Shown here piece after piece: positions 7,299 to 16,402 of a DNA stretch of 32,306 bases (positions within the stretch are counted from its first letter, which is position 1; the number at the start of each line of letters is the position of its first letter). The stretch comes from an uncultured Alphaproteobacteria bacterium (GTDB taxonomy: Bacteria > Pseudomonadota > Alphaproteobacteria > Methylaequorales > Methylaequoraceae), in contig CACBBU010000003.1 in NCBI GenBank assembly GCA_902537615.1, positions 81,647 through 113,952 on the forward strand, given 5' to 3'. A program made the translations under genes and the position numbers. The notes beneath the pieces are model-generated. The model ran no database searches. It worked only from the letters and a program-made list of their open reading frames with translations, and was not told the DNA's origin.

Positions 7299-8274
7299 AC
7301 TCTAGTTTTATAAGCTTGTCTTTTTTATTACTAATTTTTTTTGTTGTAATTAAAATATCATTCAAGTCGTTTTGTGCATTTGAAAAGTGAGAGTCCATTT
7401 TTTTTACTCTTCCTTCAAGTCTTGAAATTTCGTTTGTTAAATCCTTAAGATGTTGATAAATAATTTGAGAATTTTCGTTGATTTTGTGGTCTTTAATTAT
7501 ACTGACCATATAATTAAGGACTATCCATAAAGTTGTTGGGGATATAAGGAATGTTTTATATTCGTAAAATTTTTCTGTTAGATCAGGGATAATATTAAAG
7601 ATCTCTAAATAAATTTGTTCGCTAGGGATAAATACCAGAGCTATTTCAGATGTTTCTCCTGGAATAATATACTTGTTTTTTACATCCAATATATGATTTG
7701 ATATATCAGACTTAAATATTTTGGTATATTTAAGTTTATCTTCCTTATTTTTAGATTTAATGATTTTTTCGTAGCTCTCTCTCGGAAATTTAGCATCAAT
7801 GCAAAGGTTATTTAAATTTCCATTTGTTTTTAAAATACAATCAACTCTACAACTATTTGAAAGAGTCTTCTGAAACTCATAATTATTTTTCGGAAGATAG
7901 TCACTTATTAGATTTTCTAAAATTATTTCACCGAACCTTCCTCGTCGTGAAGTGTTTGAAAGTATATTTTTTAAATCTATAACATTATCAGTAAGTCCAG
8001 TTATATTTTGTTGGGCTCTATCAATTATTGAAATTCTTTCTTTTATTTGATGAAGATTATTTGAATTTTGGTTTGAAGATTTTTCAAATTTTGAGTCAAT
8101 AACATTAAAATTTTTTTCAATCATTTCCAAAAGAGACTTTTCTAAATTTTCCTGTCTCTCAACGAGAAACTTGAGTTTTTCTGAACTACCAGAATTTGAA
8201 AAAAAAAATTGAAAACATAACATTATTAAGAGTATGCTAAATAAAAAAATGATGACGTAATGTTCTAAACTCAT
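7288..8274 (-). CDS. rmuC: RmuC family DNA recombination protein
   Basis: 328 residues. One N-terminal membrane helix (about 5-25, IIFLFSILLIMLCFQFFF), a long coiled coil (about 35-105), then the RmuC nuclease-like domain: GRFGEIILENLISDYLP (116-133), DCILKTNGNLNNLCIDAKFP, SEIALVFIPSEQIYLEI, and SPTTLWIVLNYM. The family restrains inversions at short inverted repeats and has a restriction-endonuclease-like fold; a fully settled biochemical role is lacking. It is somewhat short compared with E. coli RmuC (about 475), but normal for the compact alphaproteobacterial form. It is divergent from def with only 14 bases between, and convergent with recR. Confidence 0.88.
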   Translation of the reverse strand: MSLEHYVIIFLFSILLIMLCFQFFFSNSGSSEKLKFLVERQENLEKSLLEMIEKNFNVIDSKFEKSSNQNSNNLHQIKERISIIDRAQQNITGLTDNVIDLKNILSNTSRRGRFGEIILENLISDYLPKNNYEFQKTLSNSCRVDCILKTNGNLNNLCIDAKFPRESYEKIIKSKNKEDKLKYTKIFKSDISNHILDVKNKYIIPGETSEIALVFIPSEQIYLEIFNIIPDLTEKFYEYKTFLISPTTLWIVLNYMVSIIKDHKINENSQIIYQHLKDLTNEISRLEGRVKKMDSHFSNAQNDLNDILITTKKISNKKDKLIKLESND

Positions 8275-8288
8275 CTTAATAATTTGAA

Positions 8289-8810
8289 ATGACTATACTA
8301 AATATATTAACTATACCAGACCCAAGATTGAAGCACAAATCTTCTGACATAGAGGTTTTTGATAAGGAGTTAAAAAAAACAGTTAAAGATATGTATGAAA
8401 CTCTTTATGCATCAGGAAATGGTATTGGACTTGCCGCGCCTCAAGTTAATATAAGAAAAAGAATTGTTGTAATAGATTTAAATGAGGATGGAAAGTCTTC
8501 TCCAATTACTTTTATAAACCCAAAGATAATTAATTTTTCTGATGAAAAGTTTATAAATCAAGAGGGCTGTTTGTCTGTACCTGAATATTATGCAGATGTA
8601 GAAAGAGCAAAAGAAGTTGAAGTAGAATGGTTTGACGATAATGGGGTAAAGAGTAAAAAAAATCTTTCAGGTCTTTTGTCTATATGTATTCAACATGAGA
8701 TTGATCATTTAGACGGTATATTATTTATTGATCATTTATCAGCCTTAAAAAGAAAAATGGCAATTCAAAAAATAAAAAAAACCAAAAAAAATGTAAGTGA
8801 TAATGAATGA
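8289..8810 (+). CDS. def: Peptide deformylase
   Basis: 173 residues. It removes the formyl group from the N-terminal methionine of new proteins. All three motifs are intact: GIGLAAPQ (45-52), EGCLS with metal ligand C94 (92-96), and QHEIDH with H136, catalytic E137 and H140. Length is that of class I enzymes. It heads a def-fmt-truA run on the plus strand; def removes the formyl group that Fmt adds, and the two overlap by 8 bases. The ATG is the only reasonable start, 14 bases from the divergent rmuC start; no strong ribosome-binding site is seen. Confidence 0.97.
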   Translation: MTILNILTIPDPRLKHKSSDIEVFDKELKKTVKDMYETLYASGNGIGLAAPQVNIRKRIVVIDLNEDGKSSPITFINPKIINFSDEKFINQEGCLSVPEYYADVERAKEVEVEWFDDNGVKSKKNLSGLLSICIQHEIDHLDGILFIDHLSALKRKMAIQKIKKTKKNVSDNE

Positions 8811-9750
8811 TTTAACGGGAGTAAAAGTTGGTTTTTTTGGTACACCTGATTTTGCTTTAAAATTTCTTAGTTATTTATATGAAAATAATGCTGAAATATC
8901 ATTTATAGTAACGCAGCCAGCCTCTGTATCCGGGAGAGGAAAAAAAATTAATCCTTCACCCGTTGAAAAATGGGGATTAGAAAAAAATTTGAAGATTTAC
9001 TCTCCAACAAAATTAAATGACCCAAATTTTAGAAAAAATATAAAAGATCAAAAAGTTGATTTTATAATTGTTGTTGCATATGGAAATTTAATTGATGATT
9101 TTATAATCAATTTCCCAAAATTTTTAACAATTAATGTTCACGCCTCTCTGCTTCCAAAGTGGAGAGGAGCTGCACCTATACAGAGGTCTATTTTGAATGA
9201 TGATAAAGAAACCGGCATTTGTATTATGAAGGTAGAAGAAAAATTAGATGCAGGTCCAATAATAAAATTAGAAAAAATAAAAATTAATTTTGATGATAAT
9301 GCAGGTTCTATATACGAAAAAATGATTTTTAAAGGTCTACCTTTGTTAGTTAAGACAATAAAAGAGATCATGAAAAAAAATTATAAAATGACTTTTCAAA
9401 AAGAACATCTTTCAACATATGCAAAAAAAATAAAAAAAGGTGAGGCTAAAATTAAATGGGAAGATAATGCAGAAGAAATCAATCTCAAGGTAAGGGCATT
9501 TAATCCATTTCCAGGTGCATGGACAAAGATTAGGGGGGGGGATAAAAGGATTAAGATTTTAAAGTCAGAGGTAGTAAAAAAAATAGTACATCAAAAAAAT
9601 GCAGTCATTGGGAGTGTCTCAAATAATTTTGAAGTTAAATGTGGTACTGGATCTTTAAAAATCCTTGAGCTTCAACTTGAAGGAAAGAAAGCACTAGAAA
9701 ATAAAGAGTTTTTAAATGGATATAAAAAAAAAAACCTAATACTTGAATAA
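8803..9750 (+). CDS. fmt: Methionyl-tRNA formyltransferase
   Basis: 315 residues from the chosen ATG. It adds a formyl group from 10-formyl-THF to Met-tRNA(fMet). Seen: VGFFGTPDFALKFL at the N-terminus, VTQPASVSGRGKK (the variable tRNA-contact loop), catalytic N111, H113 and D149 in INVHASLLPKWRGAAPIQRSI (positions 110-130 region) and LDAGPI, and the C-terminal OB-like domain from about 205 with VRAFNPFPGAW. I chose ATG 8803, which overlaps the def stop in ATGAATGA; a GTG at 8797 in frame would add two residues. It ends in TAATG, overlapping truA by one base, so def, fmt and truA are translationally coupled. An 8-G run (about 9533-9540) lies in the C-terminal domain and is unusual for so AT-rich a sequence. 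Confidence 0.95.
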   Translation: MNDLTGVKVGFFGTPDFALKFLSYLYENNAEISFIVTQPASVSGRGKKINPSPVEKWGLEKNLKIYSPTKLNDPNFRKNIKDQKVDFIIVVAYGNLIDDFIINFPKFLTINVHASLLPKWRGAAPIQRSILNDDKETGICIMKVEEKLDAGPIIKLEKIKINFDDNAGSIYEKMIFKGLPLLVKTIKEIMKKNYKMTFQKEHLSTYAKKIKKGEAKIKWEDNAEEINLKVRAFNPFPGAWTKIRGGDKRIKILKSEVVKKIVHQKNAVIGSVSNNFEVKCGTGSLKILELQLEGKKALENKEFLNGYKKKNLILE

Positions 9751-10496
9751 TGCCAAGAATTAAACTTAAGATAGAATATGATGGTACTAATTATGTGGGA
9801 TGGCAGATTCAAAGAAATGGTGTTTCCATTCAAGGAGAAATTGAAGATTCACTAAAAAAAATCTTTAATCAGGAAATTAAACTTTATGTGGCTGGTAGAA
9901 CTGATGCAGGGGTTCATGCGTTAAGTCAAGTTGCCCATTTTGATATTGAAAGATTATCTATTAAAACTGAAAATATTTTTAGGGCATTAAATTTTTTTTT
10001 AAAAAAAAAAAAAAATAAAATAACAATTTTAGAATCAAAAATTGTAAATAAAAATTTTCATTCACGTTTTTCTGTAAAAAAAAAATACTATCTTTATAAA
10101 ATTTTAAATAGAAACACTCAGTCCTATATTCACGAAAATAAGGTGTGGTTTATTCCTCAAAAAATTAATATTAAAAAAATGAAAGATGCTTCAGATTTTT
10201 TTTTAGGGAAAAATGATTTAAATGCTTTTAGATCAATTGATTGCCAGGCAAAGTCATCAATAAGAACAGTTGACGAAATAAAAATAAAAAAAGAATCGGA
10301 TTTTATTAAACTTAGAGTATCAGGAAAATCATTTTTACATAATCAAATTAGAATAATGGTTGGAACCTTGATACAGGTAGGAAAAGAAATTTTTAAAGAA
10401 AAGGATATAAAAAGTATCATTCAATCTAAGGATAGAAGGAATGCAGGCCCAACAGCCCCGCCTTCTGGACTTTATTTGGAAAAAATAATCTACTAA
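9750..10496 (+). CDS. truA: tRNA pseudouridine(38-40) synthase
   Basis: 248 residues. It makes pseudouridine at positions 38, 39 and 40 in the anticodon stem of many tRNAs. The catalytic aspartate is D52 in AGRTDAGVHALSQVAHFD (48-65). Other landmarks: EYDGTNYVGWQIQ (9-21), FHSRFSVKKKYYLYKI, FLHNQIRIMVGTLIQVG, and NAGPTAPPSGLYLEKI at the end. The start overlaps the fmt stop by one base. Codons for residues 82-89 (FFLKKKKN) run through T9 followed by A15, a slippage-prone tract (separate entry). The stop overlaps the convergent dapE stop by 4 bases. Confidence 0.95.
   Translation: MPRIKLKIEYDGTNYVGWQIQRNGVSIQGEIEDSLKKIFNQEIKLYVAGRTDAGVHALSQVAHFDIERLSIKTENIFRALNFFLKKKKNKITILESKIVNKNFHSRFSVKKKYYLYKILNRNTQSYIHENKVWFIPQKINIKKMKDASDFFLGKNDLNAFRSIDCQAKSSIRTVDEIKIKKESDFIKLRVSGKSFLHNQIRIMVGTLIQVGKEIFKEKDIKSIIQSKDRRNAGPTAPPSGLYLEKIIY
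9992..10015 (+). repeat. T9-A15 homopolymer tract inside truA
   Basis: Nine T (9992-10000) run directly into fifteen A (10001-10015), the longest such tract in the window, within the coding frame of truA. It is also a 18-bp T9/A9 palindrome. The tract could drive replication or transcription slippage; it may also be a spot for sequencing length error, though the frame is intact as given. Confidence 0.85.
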
Positions 10497-11632
10497 TCTG
10501 TGGAGTTAAAGACATTATTTATGAAATATAAATAAATTTTTGATAAGTCCTCTAAATCTTTAATATTTATATTTTCATTTATTTTATGCATTGTTTTTCC
10601 TACAATACCAAATTCAATAACAGGACAAAGTTTTGATATAAATCTAGCATCTGAAGTGCCCCCAGATGTACTTAACTTTGGTGTTTTTGTTGTCACTTTT
10701 TTTATTGAATGAACAAGGGGGTCAACAAGTTTTTTGGAACTATTATAAAAAGATTCTCCAGAAACTTTAATATTTAGTTCATAGTTACTCTTGGTTTTCT
10801 TAAGCCTTTGCTTTATAAGTTTGACAATATCTTTAGATTTATGTTTATCACTAAATCTTACATTAAATTTAATTGTTGCTTTGTCTACTACTAAATTAGT
10901 TACTTTATTCCCTACATCAATTGAAGTGATTACCAATTTAGAGGGTTGAAATAATTTAGATCCCTTATCAATGGGTAGTTTTAGTTGATCACAAATTTTT
11001 AAAAGGTCATCAATTGGGTTCTTGCATTTTTCAGGATAAGCAACGTGACCTTGTATACCTTTAACGATTATTTCTCCGTTAAGACTTCCTCTTCTCCCTA
11101 CTTTTATCATCTCTCCAAGATAATTAGGGTTTGTAGGCTCTCCAACCAAGCATAAGTCAATTTTATGGTGTTTTTTTTTTAACCAATTCACTACGCTCTT
11201 TGTTCCAAAGTCTGCTTCACCCTCTTCGTCTGCTGTGAGAAGAAATGATAAAGATCCATTAAATTTATTTTTACAACCAGATAAAAACTCTAAAGATGCA
11301 TACAAAAAAGCAGCAATCGCTGTCTTCATATCTGATGCTCCTCTTCCATAAAGTACACCGTTTTTTATTGTTGGTTTAAATGGGTTGGTGTTCCAATCCT
11401 TTAAATTTCCTGCAGGAACTACGTCAGTATGTCCGGCGAAGCATAAATTTGGGCCTTCTCCCCCTTTGATTTCGGCGTAAAGATTTTTTATTTTTTTATT
11501 ACCAAATTCAAGAAGGTGACAATTAAAATTATTTTTTTTTAGGATTTTCTCAATAAATTCAAGCGAACCAGCACTTTTAGGTGTAACACTTTTAAATTTG
11601 ATAAGATCAGACGAAAGTTTAATTAAATTCAT
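10493..11632 (-). CDS. dapE: Succinyl-diaminopimelate desuccinylase
   Basis: 379 residues, M20 metallopeptidase family. It hydrolyses N-succinyl-LL-diaminopimelate to LL-diaminopimelate for lysine and peptidoglycan. Zinc ligands and catalytic residues are in place: H68 and D70 (CFAGHTDVVP), D101 (GRGASDMK), E136/E137 (TADEEGEADFGT), E165 (LVGEPT) and H349 (GKTMHKINEN). The dimerisation domain (about 181-295) has GRRGSLNGEIIVKG and H196. STSGGTSDARF near the end is DapE-specific and separates it from ArgE. It overlaps dapD in TAATG by one base, so the pair is coupled, and its TAG overlaps the truA stop on the other strand. Confidence 0.95.
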   Translation of the reverse strand: MNLIKLSSDLIKFKSVTPKSAGSLEFIEKILKKNNFNCHLLEFGNKKIKNLYAEIKGGEGPNLCFAGHTDVVPAGNLKDWNTNPFKPTIKNGVLYGRGASDMKTAIAAFLYASLEFLSGCKNKFNGSLSFLLTADEEGEADFGTKSVVNWLKKKHHKIDLCLVGEPTNPNYLGEMIKVGRRGSLNGEIIVKGIQGHVAYPEKCKNPIDDLLKICDQLKLPIDKGSKLFQPSKLVITSIDVGNKVTNLVVDKATIKFNVRFSDKHKSKDIVKLIKQRLKKTKSNYELNIKVSGESFYNSSKKLVDPLVHSIKKVTTKTPKLSTSGGTSDARFISKLCPVIEFGIVGKTMHKINENINIKDLEDLSKIYLYFINNVFNSTD

Positions 11633-12486
11633 TAGGACCTTAATAGCTCGTTTATAGAAGTTTTAGACCTCGTTTTTTCGTCAACTTTTTTGACAATTAC
11701 AGCACAGTAAAGATTTAAATCATGAGAAAAGCCCTTTGGCTTATTTGTAGATACTGTACCAGGAACGACTACAGAATAAGGAGGAACTCTTCCAAAAAAT
11801 ATTTCTCCAGTGTCCCTATCAATTATTTTTGTTGAAGCTCCAATATAGACACCCATTGAGATGACACTTCCAGTTTCAACTATAACGCCTTCTGCAATTT
11901 CAGATCTTGCACCAATAAAACAATTATCCTCAATTATAACAGGGTTTGCCTGTAAAGGCTCTAAAACACCCCCAATACCAGCACCACCGGAGATATGAAC
12001 ATTTTTACCAATTTGTGCACAAGAGCCAACAGTGGCCCATGTGTCAATCATAGTACCAGAGTCAACATATGCACCAAGGTTTATAAAACAAGGCATAAGT
12101 ACAACATTTTCTGCAATATGAGAGGAATATCTTATTACTGCTCCGGGAACTGATCTGAAACTTCTCTTTGTCCATTCATCTTCAACCCATCCAGATGTTT
12201 TTAAGTTCACTTTATCAAACCAGGTATATTGTCCTCTCCTCGCGTTTGATATTCCACTTGAAAATATAGAGTTGTCGTTTACTTTGAATGACATGAGGAT
12301 TGCTTTCTTAATCCATTCATAAGTAACCCATTCTCCATTTTTTTTTTCACATATTCTTAAAATGCCCCTATCAAGTTGATCTAAAACCGTATTAATTGTT
12401 TTAGTTAAACTTTTATTACCAGAATTAATTGAATTTTTTTCATCCCAAAAATTTTCAATAGTTTTTTGAAGGTCTGTTTTTATCAT
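11632..12486 (-). CDS. dapD: Tetrahydrodipicolinate N-succinyltransferase
   Basis: 284 residues. It transfers succinyl from succinyl-CoA to tetrahydrodipicolinate in the succinylase branch of lysine/DAP synthesis. A helical N-terminal domain (1-100) is followed by a left-handed beta-helix of hexapeptide repeats (about 115-215): [80 protein letters not shown]. The C-terminus has [20 protein letters not shown]. The motifs and length match the proteobacterial DapD. It is followed by dapE with a one-base overlap, so two successive-acylation-branch enzymes are made together; dapC and dapF are not in view. Confidence 0.96.
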   Translation of the reverse strand: MIKTDLQKTIENFWDEKNSINSGNKSLTKTINTVLDQLDRGILRICEKKNGEWVTYEWIKKAILMSFKVNDNSIFSSGISNARRGQYTWFDKVNLKTSGWVEDEWTKRSFRSVPGAVIRYSSHIAENVVLMPCFINLGAYVDSGTMIDTWATVGSCAQIGKNVHISGGAGIGGVLEPLQANPVIIEDNCFIGARSEIAEGVIVETGSVISMGVYIGASTKIIDRDTGEIFFGRVPPYSVVVPGTVSTNKPKGFSHDLNLYCAVIVKKVDEKTRSKTSINELLRS

Positions 12487-12495
12487 ATTTTGTGC

Positions 12496-13164
12496 CTAGT
12501 TGTATGTTTTGTTAATTGTATTTAAAGCTTCTAATATACTCTCAAAAGTAAAATCAATGAATGGTGAAGTTGACTTTTTTATATTTTTTTGATCCTTTAT
12601 ATGAACAGTTGTTATTCCATACTTATGGGCATTCTCAAGATTCTTTTCAAGGTCTTCAAAATATACACAGCTGTTAGCTTGAATTTTATTTATTTTTAAA
12701 TAAGTAATTAGCGGATCAATTGAAGGTTTAGGGATAAAATTGCTTTTAGTTATGTCAAGAATATACTCAAAAAGACTTTCAACACCAAGCGAATTAAGAA
12801 CTTTTTTTGCGTAATCTTGATCACCATTAGTATAAATAATTTTTCTTCCTGGTAACTGGTTTATTTCTTTGAATAGACTAGAGCACTTTTTTAAGTTGCT
12901 AAGATCCACATCATGAACAAATTTCAAGAATTCATTTGGTTGTATTTTATAGTGTTTCATTAAGCCTGAAAGAGTAGTTCCGTATTCTTTATAGAATTTC
13001 TTTTGAATTTTGAACGCTTTTTCATGTGATATATTTAATTTTGAAGATATAAACTTTTTCATTCTCAGGTCAATTTGATCAAATATTTTTAAATTTGGAT
13101 CATAAATCGTATTATCTAAATCAAAAATCCAAAAATTTTTTTTCTCAAAACTACTTTTTAGCAT
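12496..13164 (-). CDS. HAD-superfamily phosphatase, pyrimidine 5'-nucleotidase type
   Basis: 222 residues with the four HAD motifs: I, FDLDNTIYD with nucleophile D15 and D17; II, T112 in IIYTNGD; III, K146 in FIPKPS; IV, FEDLEKNLENAH with E170 and D171. The N-terminal FDLDNTIYDPN..FDQID.RM..FI and the helical cap match the SDT1-like pyrimidine 5'-nucleotidase branch, found in most Alphaproteobacteria at this spot between argB and dapD. It probably dephosphorylates pyrimidine nucleotides or pyridoxal phosphate-like substrates; the true substrate cannot be read from sequence. Its ATG abuts the argB stop exactly and dapD begins 9 bases later, so it belongs to the same operon. Confidence 0.85.
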   Translation of the reverse strand: MLKSSFEKKNFWIFDLDNTIYDPNLKIFDQIDLRMKKFISSKLNISHEKAFKIQKKFYKEYGTTLSGLMKHYKIQPNEFLKFVHDVDLSNLKKCSSLFKEINQLPGRKIIYTNGDQDYAKKVLNSLGVESLFEYILDITKSNFIPKPSIDPLITYLKINKIQANSCVYFEDLEKNLENAHKYGITTVHIKDQKNIKKSTSPFIDFTFESILEALNTINKTYN

Positions 13165-14064
13165 CTAATTAGTAATTAGTGTACCAACGCCATGTTCGGT
13201 AAAAATTTCCAATAACACTGAATGTTCAAGTCTTCCATCAAGAATAACTGCTGCTTTGACTCCATTTTTAACAGCATCAACACACGTCTCAACTTTTGGT
13301 ATCATTCCTCCTGATATCGTTCCATTACTAATTAGTTTTTTAACCTCGGATACCTTAATTTGAGTTAACAAATTACCTTTTTTATCTAATACTCCTTTAA
13401 CATCTGTTAATAGAATTAGTCTTTCAGAAAAAATAGATGCAGAAATAGCACCAGACATCGTATCAGCATTAATATTGTATGTTTCAAAATTTTCACCATA
13501 ACCAATTGGAGATATGACTGGAATGAAATCTGTTTGAATACACCATTTTAAGAAGTCAGTATTAATTTTGCTGGGTAGACCTACAAAACCCAAATCTAAT
13601 ATTTTTTCAACTTCACCGGTTGCATTTTTTTTTTTGAACTTCTTAGTTTTGGCCAATAATGCGTCTTTTCCTGAGAGGCCTATTGCCATTCCACCTTCCC
13701 TATTAATTTCCATCACTATTTCTTTATTTATTGAACCAGATAAAACCATTTCAACGATATCCATAGTTTCTTTATCTGTAACCCTTAAGCCGTCAACAAA
13801 AGAACTTTTAACTTTTAGCCTATCTAACATTTTTCTGATTCTTGGACCTCCTCCGTGAATTACAATAGGATTAATACCGACTTGTTTAAGAAGTACGACA
13901 TCTTTTGCAAAACTTGAGGAAAGTTTATTTTCTCCCATAGCCGAGCCACCGAATTTAATTGTTATATTTTTACCAGCATATCTTTGCATAAATGGTAAAG
14001 CTTGAGACAAGATTGATGTTTGCTTGATCCAGTCATCATCTTTTGTTTCAGAAATTTTAATCAT
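13165..14064 (-). CDS. argB: Acetylglutamate kinase
   Basis: 299 residues. It phosphorylates N-acetyl-L-glutamate, the second step of arginine synthesis. Seen: ITIKFGGSAMG with K37 (35-44), VIHGGGPRIRKML (68-80), FVDGLRVTDKETMDIVEMVL, the substrate block NINADTMSGAISASIF, LLTDVKGVLD, ISGGMIPKVETC and VILDGRLEHSVLLEIF. The mobile N-terminal helix before the kinase core (residues 10-30, WIKQTSILSQALPFMQRYAG) is the mark of the hexameric arginine-inhibited kinases, so feedback control by arginine is likely. Its 5' end overlaps engB by 8 bases. The other arginine genes here, argD and argF, lie 13 kb away. Confidence 0.96.
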   Translation of the reverse strand: MIKISETKDDDWIKQTSILSQALPFMQRYAGKNITIKFGGSAMGENKLSSSFAKDVVLLKQVGINPIVIHGGGPRIRKMLDRLKVKSSFVDGLRVTDKETMDIVEMVLSGSINKEIVMEINREGGMAIGLSGKDALLAKTKKFKKKNATGEVEKILDLGFVGLPSKINTDFLKWCIQTDFIPVISPIGYGENFETYNINADTMSGAISASIFSERLILLTDVKGVLDKKGNLLTQIKVSEVKKLISNGTISGGMIPKVETCVDAVKNGVKAAVILDGRLEHSVLLEIFTEHGVGTLITN

Positions 14065-14659
14065 TAATATTTTGAGAATTGAATAAAAATTTTTTAAATA
14101 AAATTATCCCATTACTTTCCTTAATACTAGTATTAAAGATATTTTTATTGAATTCTTTTTTTATAAGGTTAAGAGATTCATTATTTTTTTTTTGAAGTTG
14201 TAAATTTTTTATTTTATCTTTTTTTGTAAAAACAAAAATAATTTCCTTTTTAGAAGTTTTTTCAAGAAGTTCTATTATTAATAAATCAATGGGTTTTAAA
14301 AGGCGTCTGGAGTCAATTAGCAGAAAAATTTTTTTTAAATTTTCTCTTTTTTGAAAATATTGGTCTAACAATAAATCTAACTTGAGGATTTGGTTTGCGG
14401 AAATTTTTGAAAAACCATAACCTGGAAAGTCAACAATTCTAAAAATATTTTTATACTGAAAAAAAACTAAAGACTTTGTTCTTCCAGGGGTCCTTGAAGT
14501 CTTTGCAATTTTTTTATTAGTCAAAGAATTTATAAGGGAAGACTTGCCAACATTAGATCGGCCCCAAAAAATAAACTCTGGTATTTGATCTGAGGGTAAT
14601 TCTTTAAATGAGTGAACTTCTTTAACAAATTTCCAATCTTCACTCACGAGTTTTTCCAA
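14057..14659 (-). CDS. engB: Ribosome biogenesis GTPase EngB (YihA/YsxC)
   Basis: 200 residues, single G domain. G1 GRSNVGKSS (33-41), switch I with TSRTPGRT (54-61), G3 DFPGYG (77-82), G4 TKKD (145-148), and a SIKESNGI block for G5. The EngB hallmark is GRSNVGKSSLIN followed by SRTPGRTK. The family is essential and helps assemble the large ribosomal subunit. It lies 7 bases after yidC and overlaps argB by 8 bases, the standard alphaproteobacterial order yidC-engB-argB. The C-terminal half is rich in Lys and Ile from A/T pressure. Confidence 0.95.
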   Translation of the reverse strand: MEKLVSEDWKFVKEVHSFKELPSDQIPEFIFWGRSNVGKSSLINSLTNKKIAKTSRTPGRTKSLVFFQYKNIFRIVDFPGYGFSKISANQILKLDLLLDQYFQKRENLKKIFLLIDSRRLLKPIDLLIIELLEKTSKKEIIFVFTKKDKIKNLQLQKKNNESLNLIKKEFNKNIFNTSIKESNGIILFKKFLFNSQNIND

Positions 14660-14666
14660 ATTTTTG

Positions 14667-16346
14667 TTATTCTTTTTTTTGTTTTTTTAATAAAATATAT
14701 TGTTGCCCTATAGATAATACATTATTCACGGTCCAATAAACAACCATACCTGAGGGAAAAGTTGCCAATAAGAAAGTAAAAATAAAAGGTAACATCATAA
14801 AAATTTTTGCTTGAATTGGATCAGGGGGTGGTGGATTAATTTTTTGTTGCAAAAACATGGTAAGTCCCATTAAAAGAGGCCAAATTCCAATGGTTAAAAA
14901 TAATGGTGGGTCCCAAGGAATTAATCCAAAAAGGTTAAATAAACTTGTAGGGTCAGGGGCTGACAAATCTTTAATCCAACCAAAGAAAGGGGCATGCCTC
15001 ATTTCTATTGAAACAAATAATACTTTGTACAATGCAAAGAAAATTGGAATCTGAATTAATATAGGAAGGCATCCTGCCGCAGGATTAATTTTTTTTTCTC
15101 TGTAGAGGGCAAACATCTCTTGATTCATTTTTTGTCTGTCGTCTTTATACCTTTCTCTTACTCTTTGAATTTCTGGTGTTAAAATTCTCATTGAGTTCAT
15201 TGATTTAAAAGATTTATTTGCGAGGGGAAATAAAATAATTCTTATAAAAATCGTAAGGATTATAATTCCAATTCCAAAATTTTGAAATTTAGTAGACAAA
15301 AAGTTAAGAGCGTAGAAAAGAGGTTTTGTTAGAAAATAAAACCAACCAAAATCTACTGATAGATCAAGTTTATTAACATTAAGTTTTTCTATGTAATTAT
15401 CTATTAAAGGTACTTCTTTAGCTCCCGCAAAAACATAGGATTTTGTAGTTAAGGTTTCATTTGATTTAACAGATTTTACGTTATCATTTATAAAGTCTAT
15501 TTGAATTGAATTACGTACATTATTTAGAGTTTTAAACCTTGCTTTGAATGATTCATTAGTGTCCGGAAAAATTGCAACTTGCCAGTAATGGTCAGTGTAA
15601 CCAATCCAGCCATTTTTTGTGGATTCAATAATTTCTTTACTTTCCTGAAGCTCGTCATAGGAAACTTCTTTTAACGTGTCATTAAAAACACCAAGTGGTC
15701 CCTCATGTAGTATAAAAAACTTATTTTCTGGTTCATAGTTTTTTCTTCTTAGATAGGAAAAATTTGTTAAGTCAATTGTTTCAGTTGTACTATTAATTAC
15801 TTCATCTGTTATAGTTATCATAAAGTTTTCGTCAAAAGATATGTTTCTTATAATTTTAAGTCCTTTATTGTTTGACCATTCAAGTTTTATTTTTTCATTA
15901 TTAAAGTTATCTTTATCAGCTGTCCAAAGGCTGTTTTTATCTGGAAGTTCAATAGATTTATCTGTAGAGGCCCAACCCATTCTTAGAAAGTATGGAGAGT
16001 TACTATTTTCCCTATAAAGAACACGGACTTTTTCTTTTTTTTCAATTGTTTGGAAATAATCACTCAAAATTATGTCATCAATTGTGGCTCCAAATAGATT
16101 AATGCTACCTTCAATTCTATTTGCTTTAAATTTTATTCTTTTTTCAGATGATTTAGTTTTGTTTGATTTTTTCAACAATGAGGTATCAATTGAAGGCGCG
16201 TTTTTATCTTCAGTTTCTTCAGAAATATTTTCATTTATTTGTACTTGATTAGACCCGTTTTTCTTGGGGGCAAAAAAGAAGTCGAAACCAATTAAAATGA
16301 CTAGTGAGAAAACGACTGCGAGTAATAAGTTTTTTTGGTTATCCAT
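14667..16346 (-). CDS. yidC: Membrane protein insertase YidC
   Basis: 559 residues. An N-terminal membrane anchor (about 6-25), a low-complexity charged linker, a large periplasmic beta-sandwich domain (about 65-325, ending near AGAKEVPLIDNYIEKL), then the conserved insertase core with five membrane helices (about 340-550). The core shows FGIGIIILTIFIRIILFPLA with the conserved groove arginine, the cytoplasmic coiled-coil MNSMRILTPEIQRVRERY.., AGCLPILIQIPIFFALYKVL, and PFIFTFLLATFPSGMVVYW. It inserts proteins into the inner membrane alone or with SecYEG and fits the SRP RNA gene elsewhere in the window. The rpmH-rnpA-yidC order is conserved; the small yidD gene often found between rnpA and yidC is missing here (56-base gap). 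Confidence 0.97.
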   Translation of the reverse strand: MDNQKNLLLAVVFSLVILIGFDFFFAPKKNGSNQVQINENISEETEDKNAPSIDTSLLKKSNKTKSSEKRIKFKANRIEGSINLFGATIDDIILSDYFQTIEKKEKVRVLYRENSNSPYFLRMGWASTDKSIELPDKNSLWTADKDNFNNEKIKLEWSNNKGLKIIRNISFDENFMITITDEVINSTTETIDLTNFSYLRRKNYEPENKFFILHEGPLGVFNDTLKEVSYDELQESKEIIESTKNGWIGYTDHYWQVAIFPDTNESFKARFKTLNNVRNSIQIDFINDNVKSVKSNETLTTKSYVFAGAKEVPLIDNYIEKLNVNKLDLSVDFGWFYFLTKPLFYALNFLSTKFQNFGIGIIILTIFIRIILFPLANKSFKSMNSMRILTPEIQRVRERYKDDRQKMNQEMFALYREKKINPAAGCLPILIQIPIFFALYKVLFVSIEMRHAPFFGWIKDLSAPDPTSLFNLFGLIPWDPPLFLTIGIWPLLMGLTMFLQQKINPPPPDPIQAKIFMMLPFIFTFLLATFPSGMVVYWTVNNVLSIGQQYILLKKQKKE

Positions 16347-16402
16347 TTTTAAAAATATACTAATATAAGAAACTAATCAAACTTTCAATGATTTTAGAAA
16401 TT

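Noticed and set aside
13568-13858. Plus-strand open frame of 96 residues opposite argB
   Set aside because: Antisense shadow of argB; Ser/Leu-rich, no motif, no start signal.
14857-15054. Plus-strand open frame of 65 residues opposite yidC
   Set aside because: Antisense to the highly conserved insertase core; no independent support.
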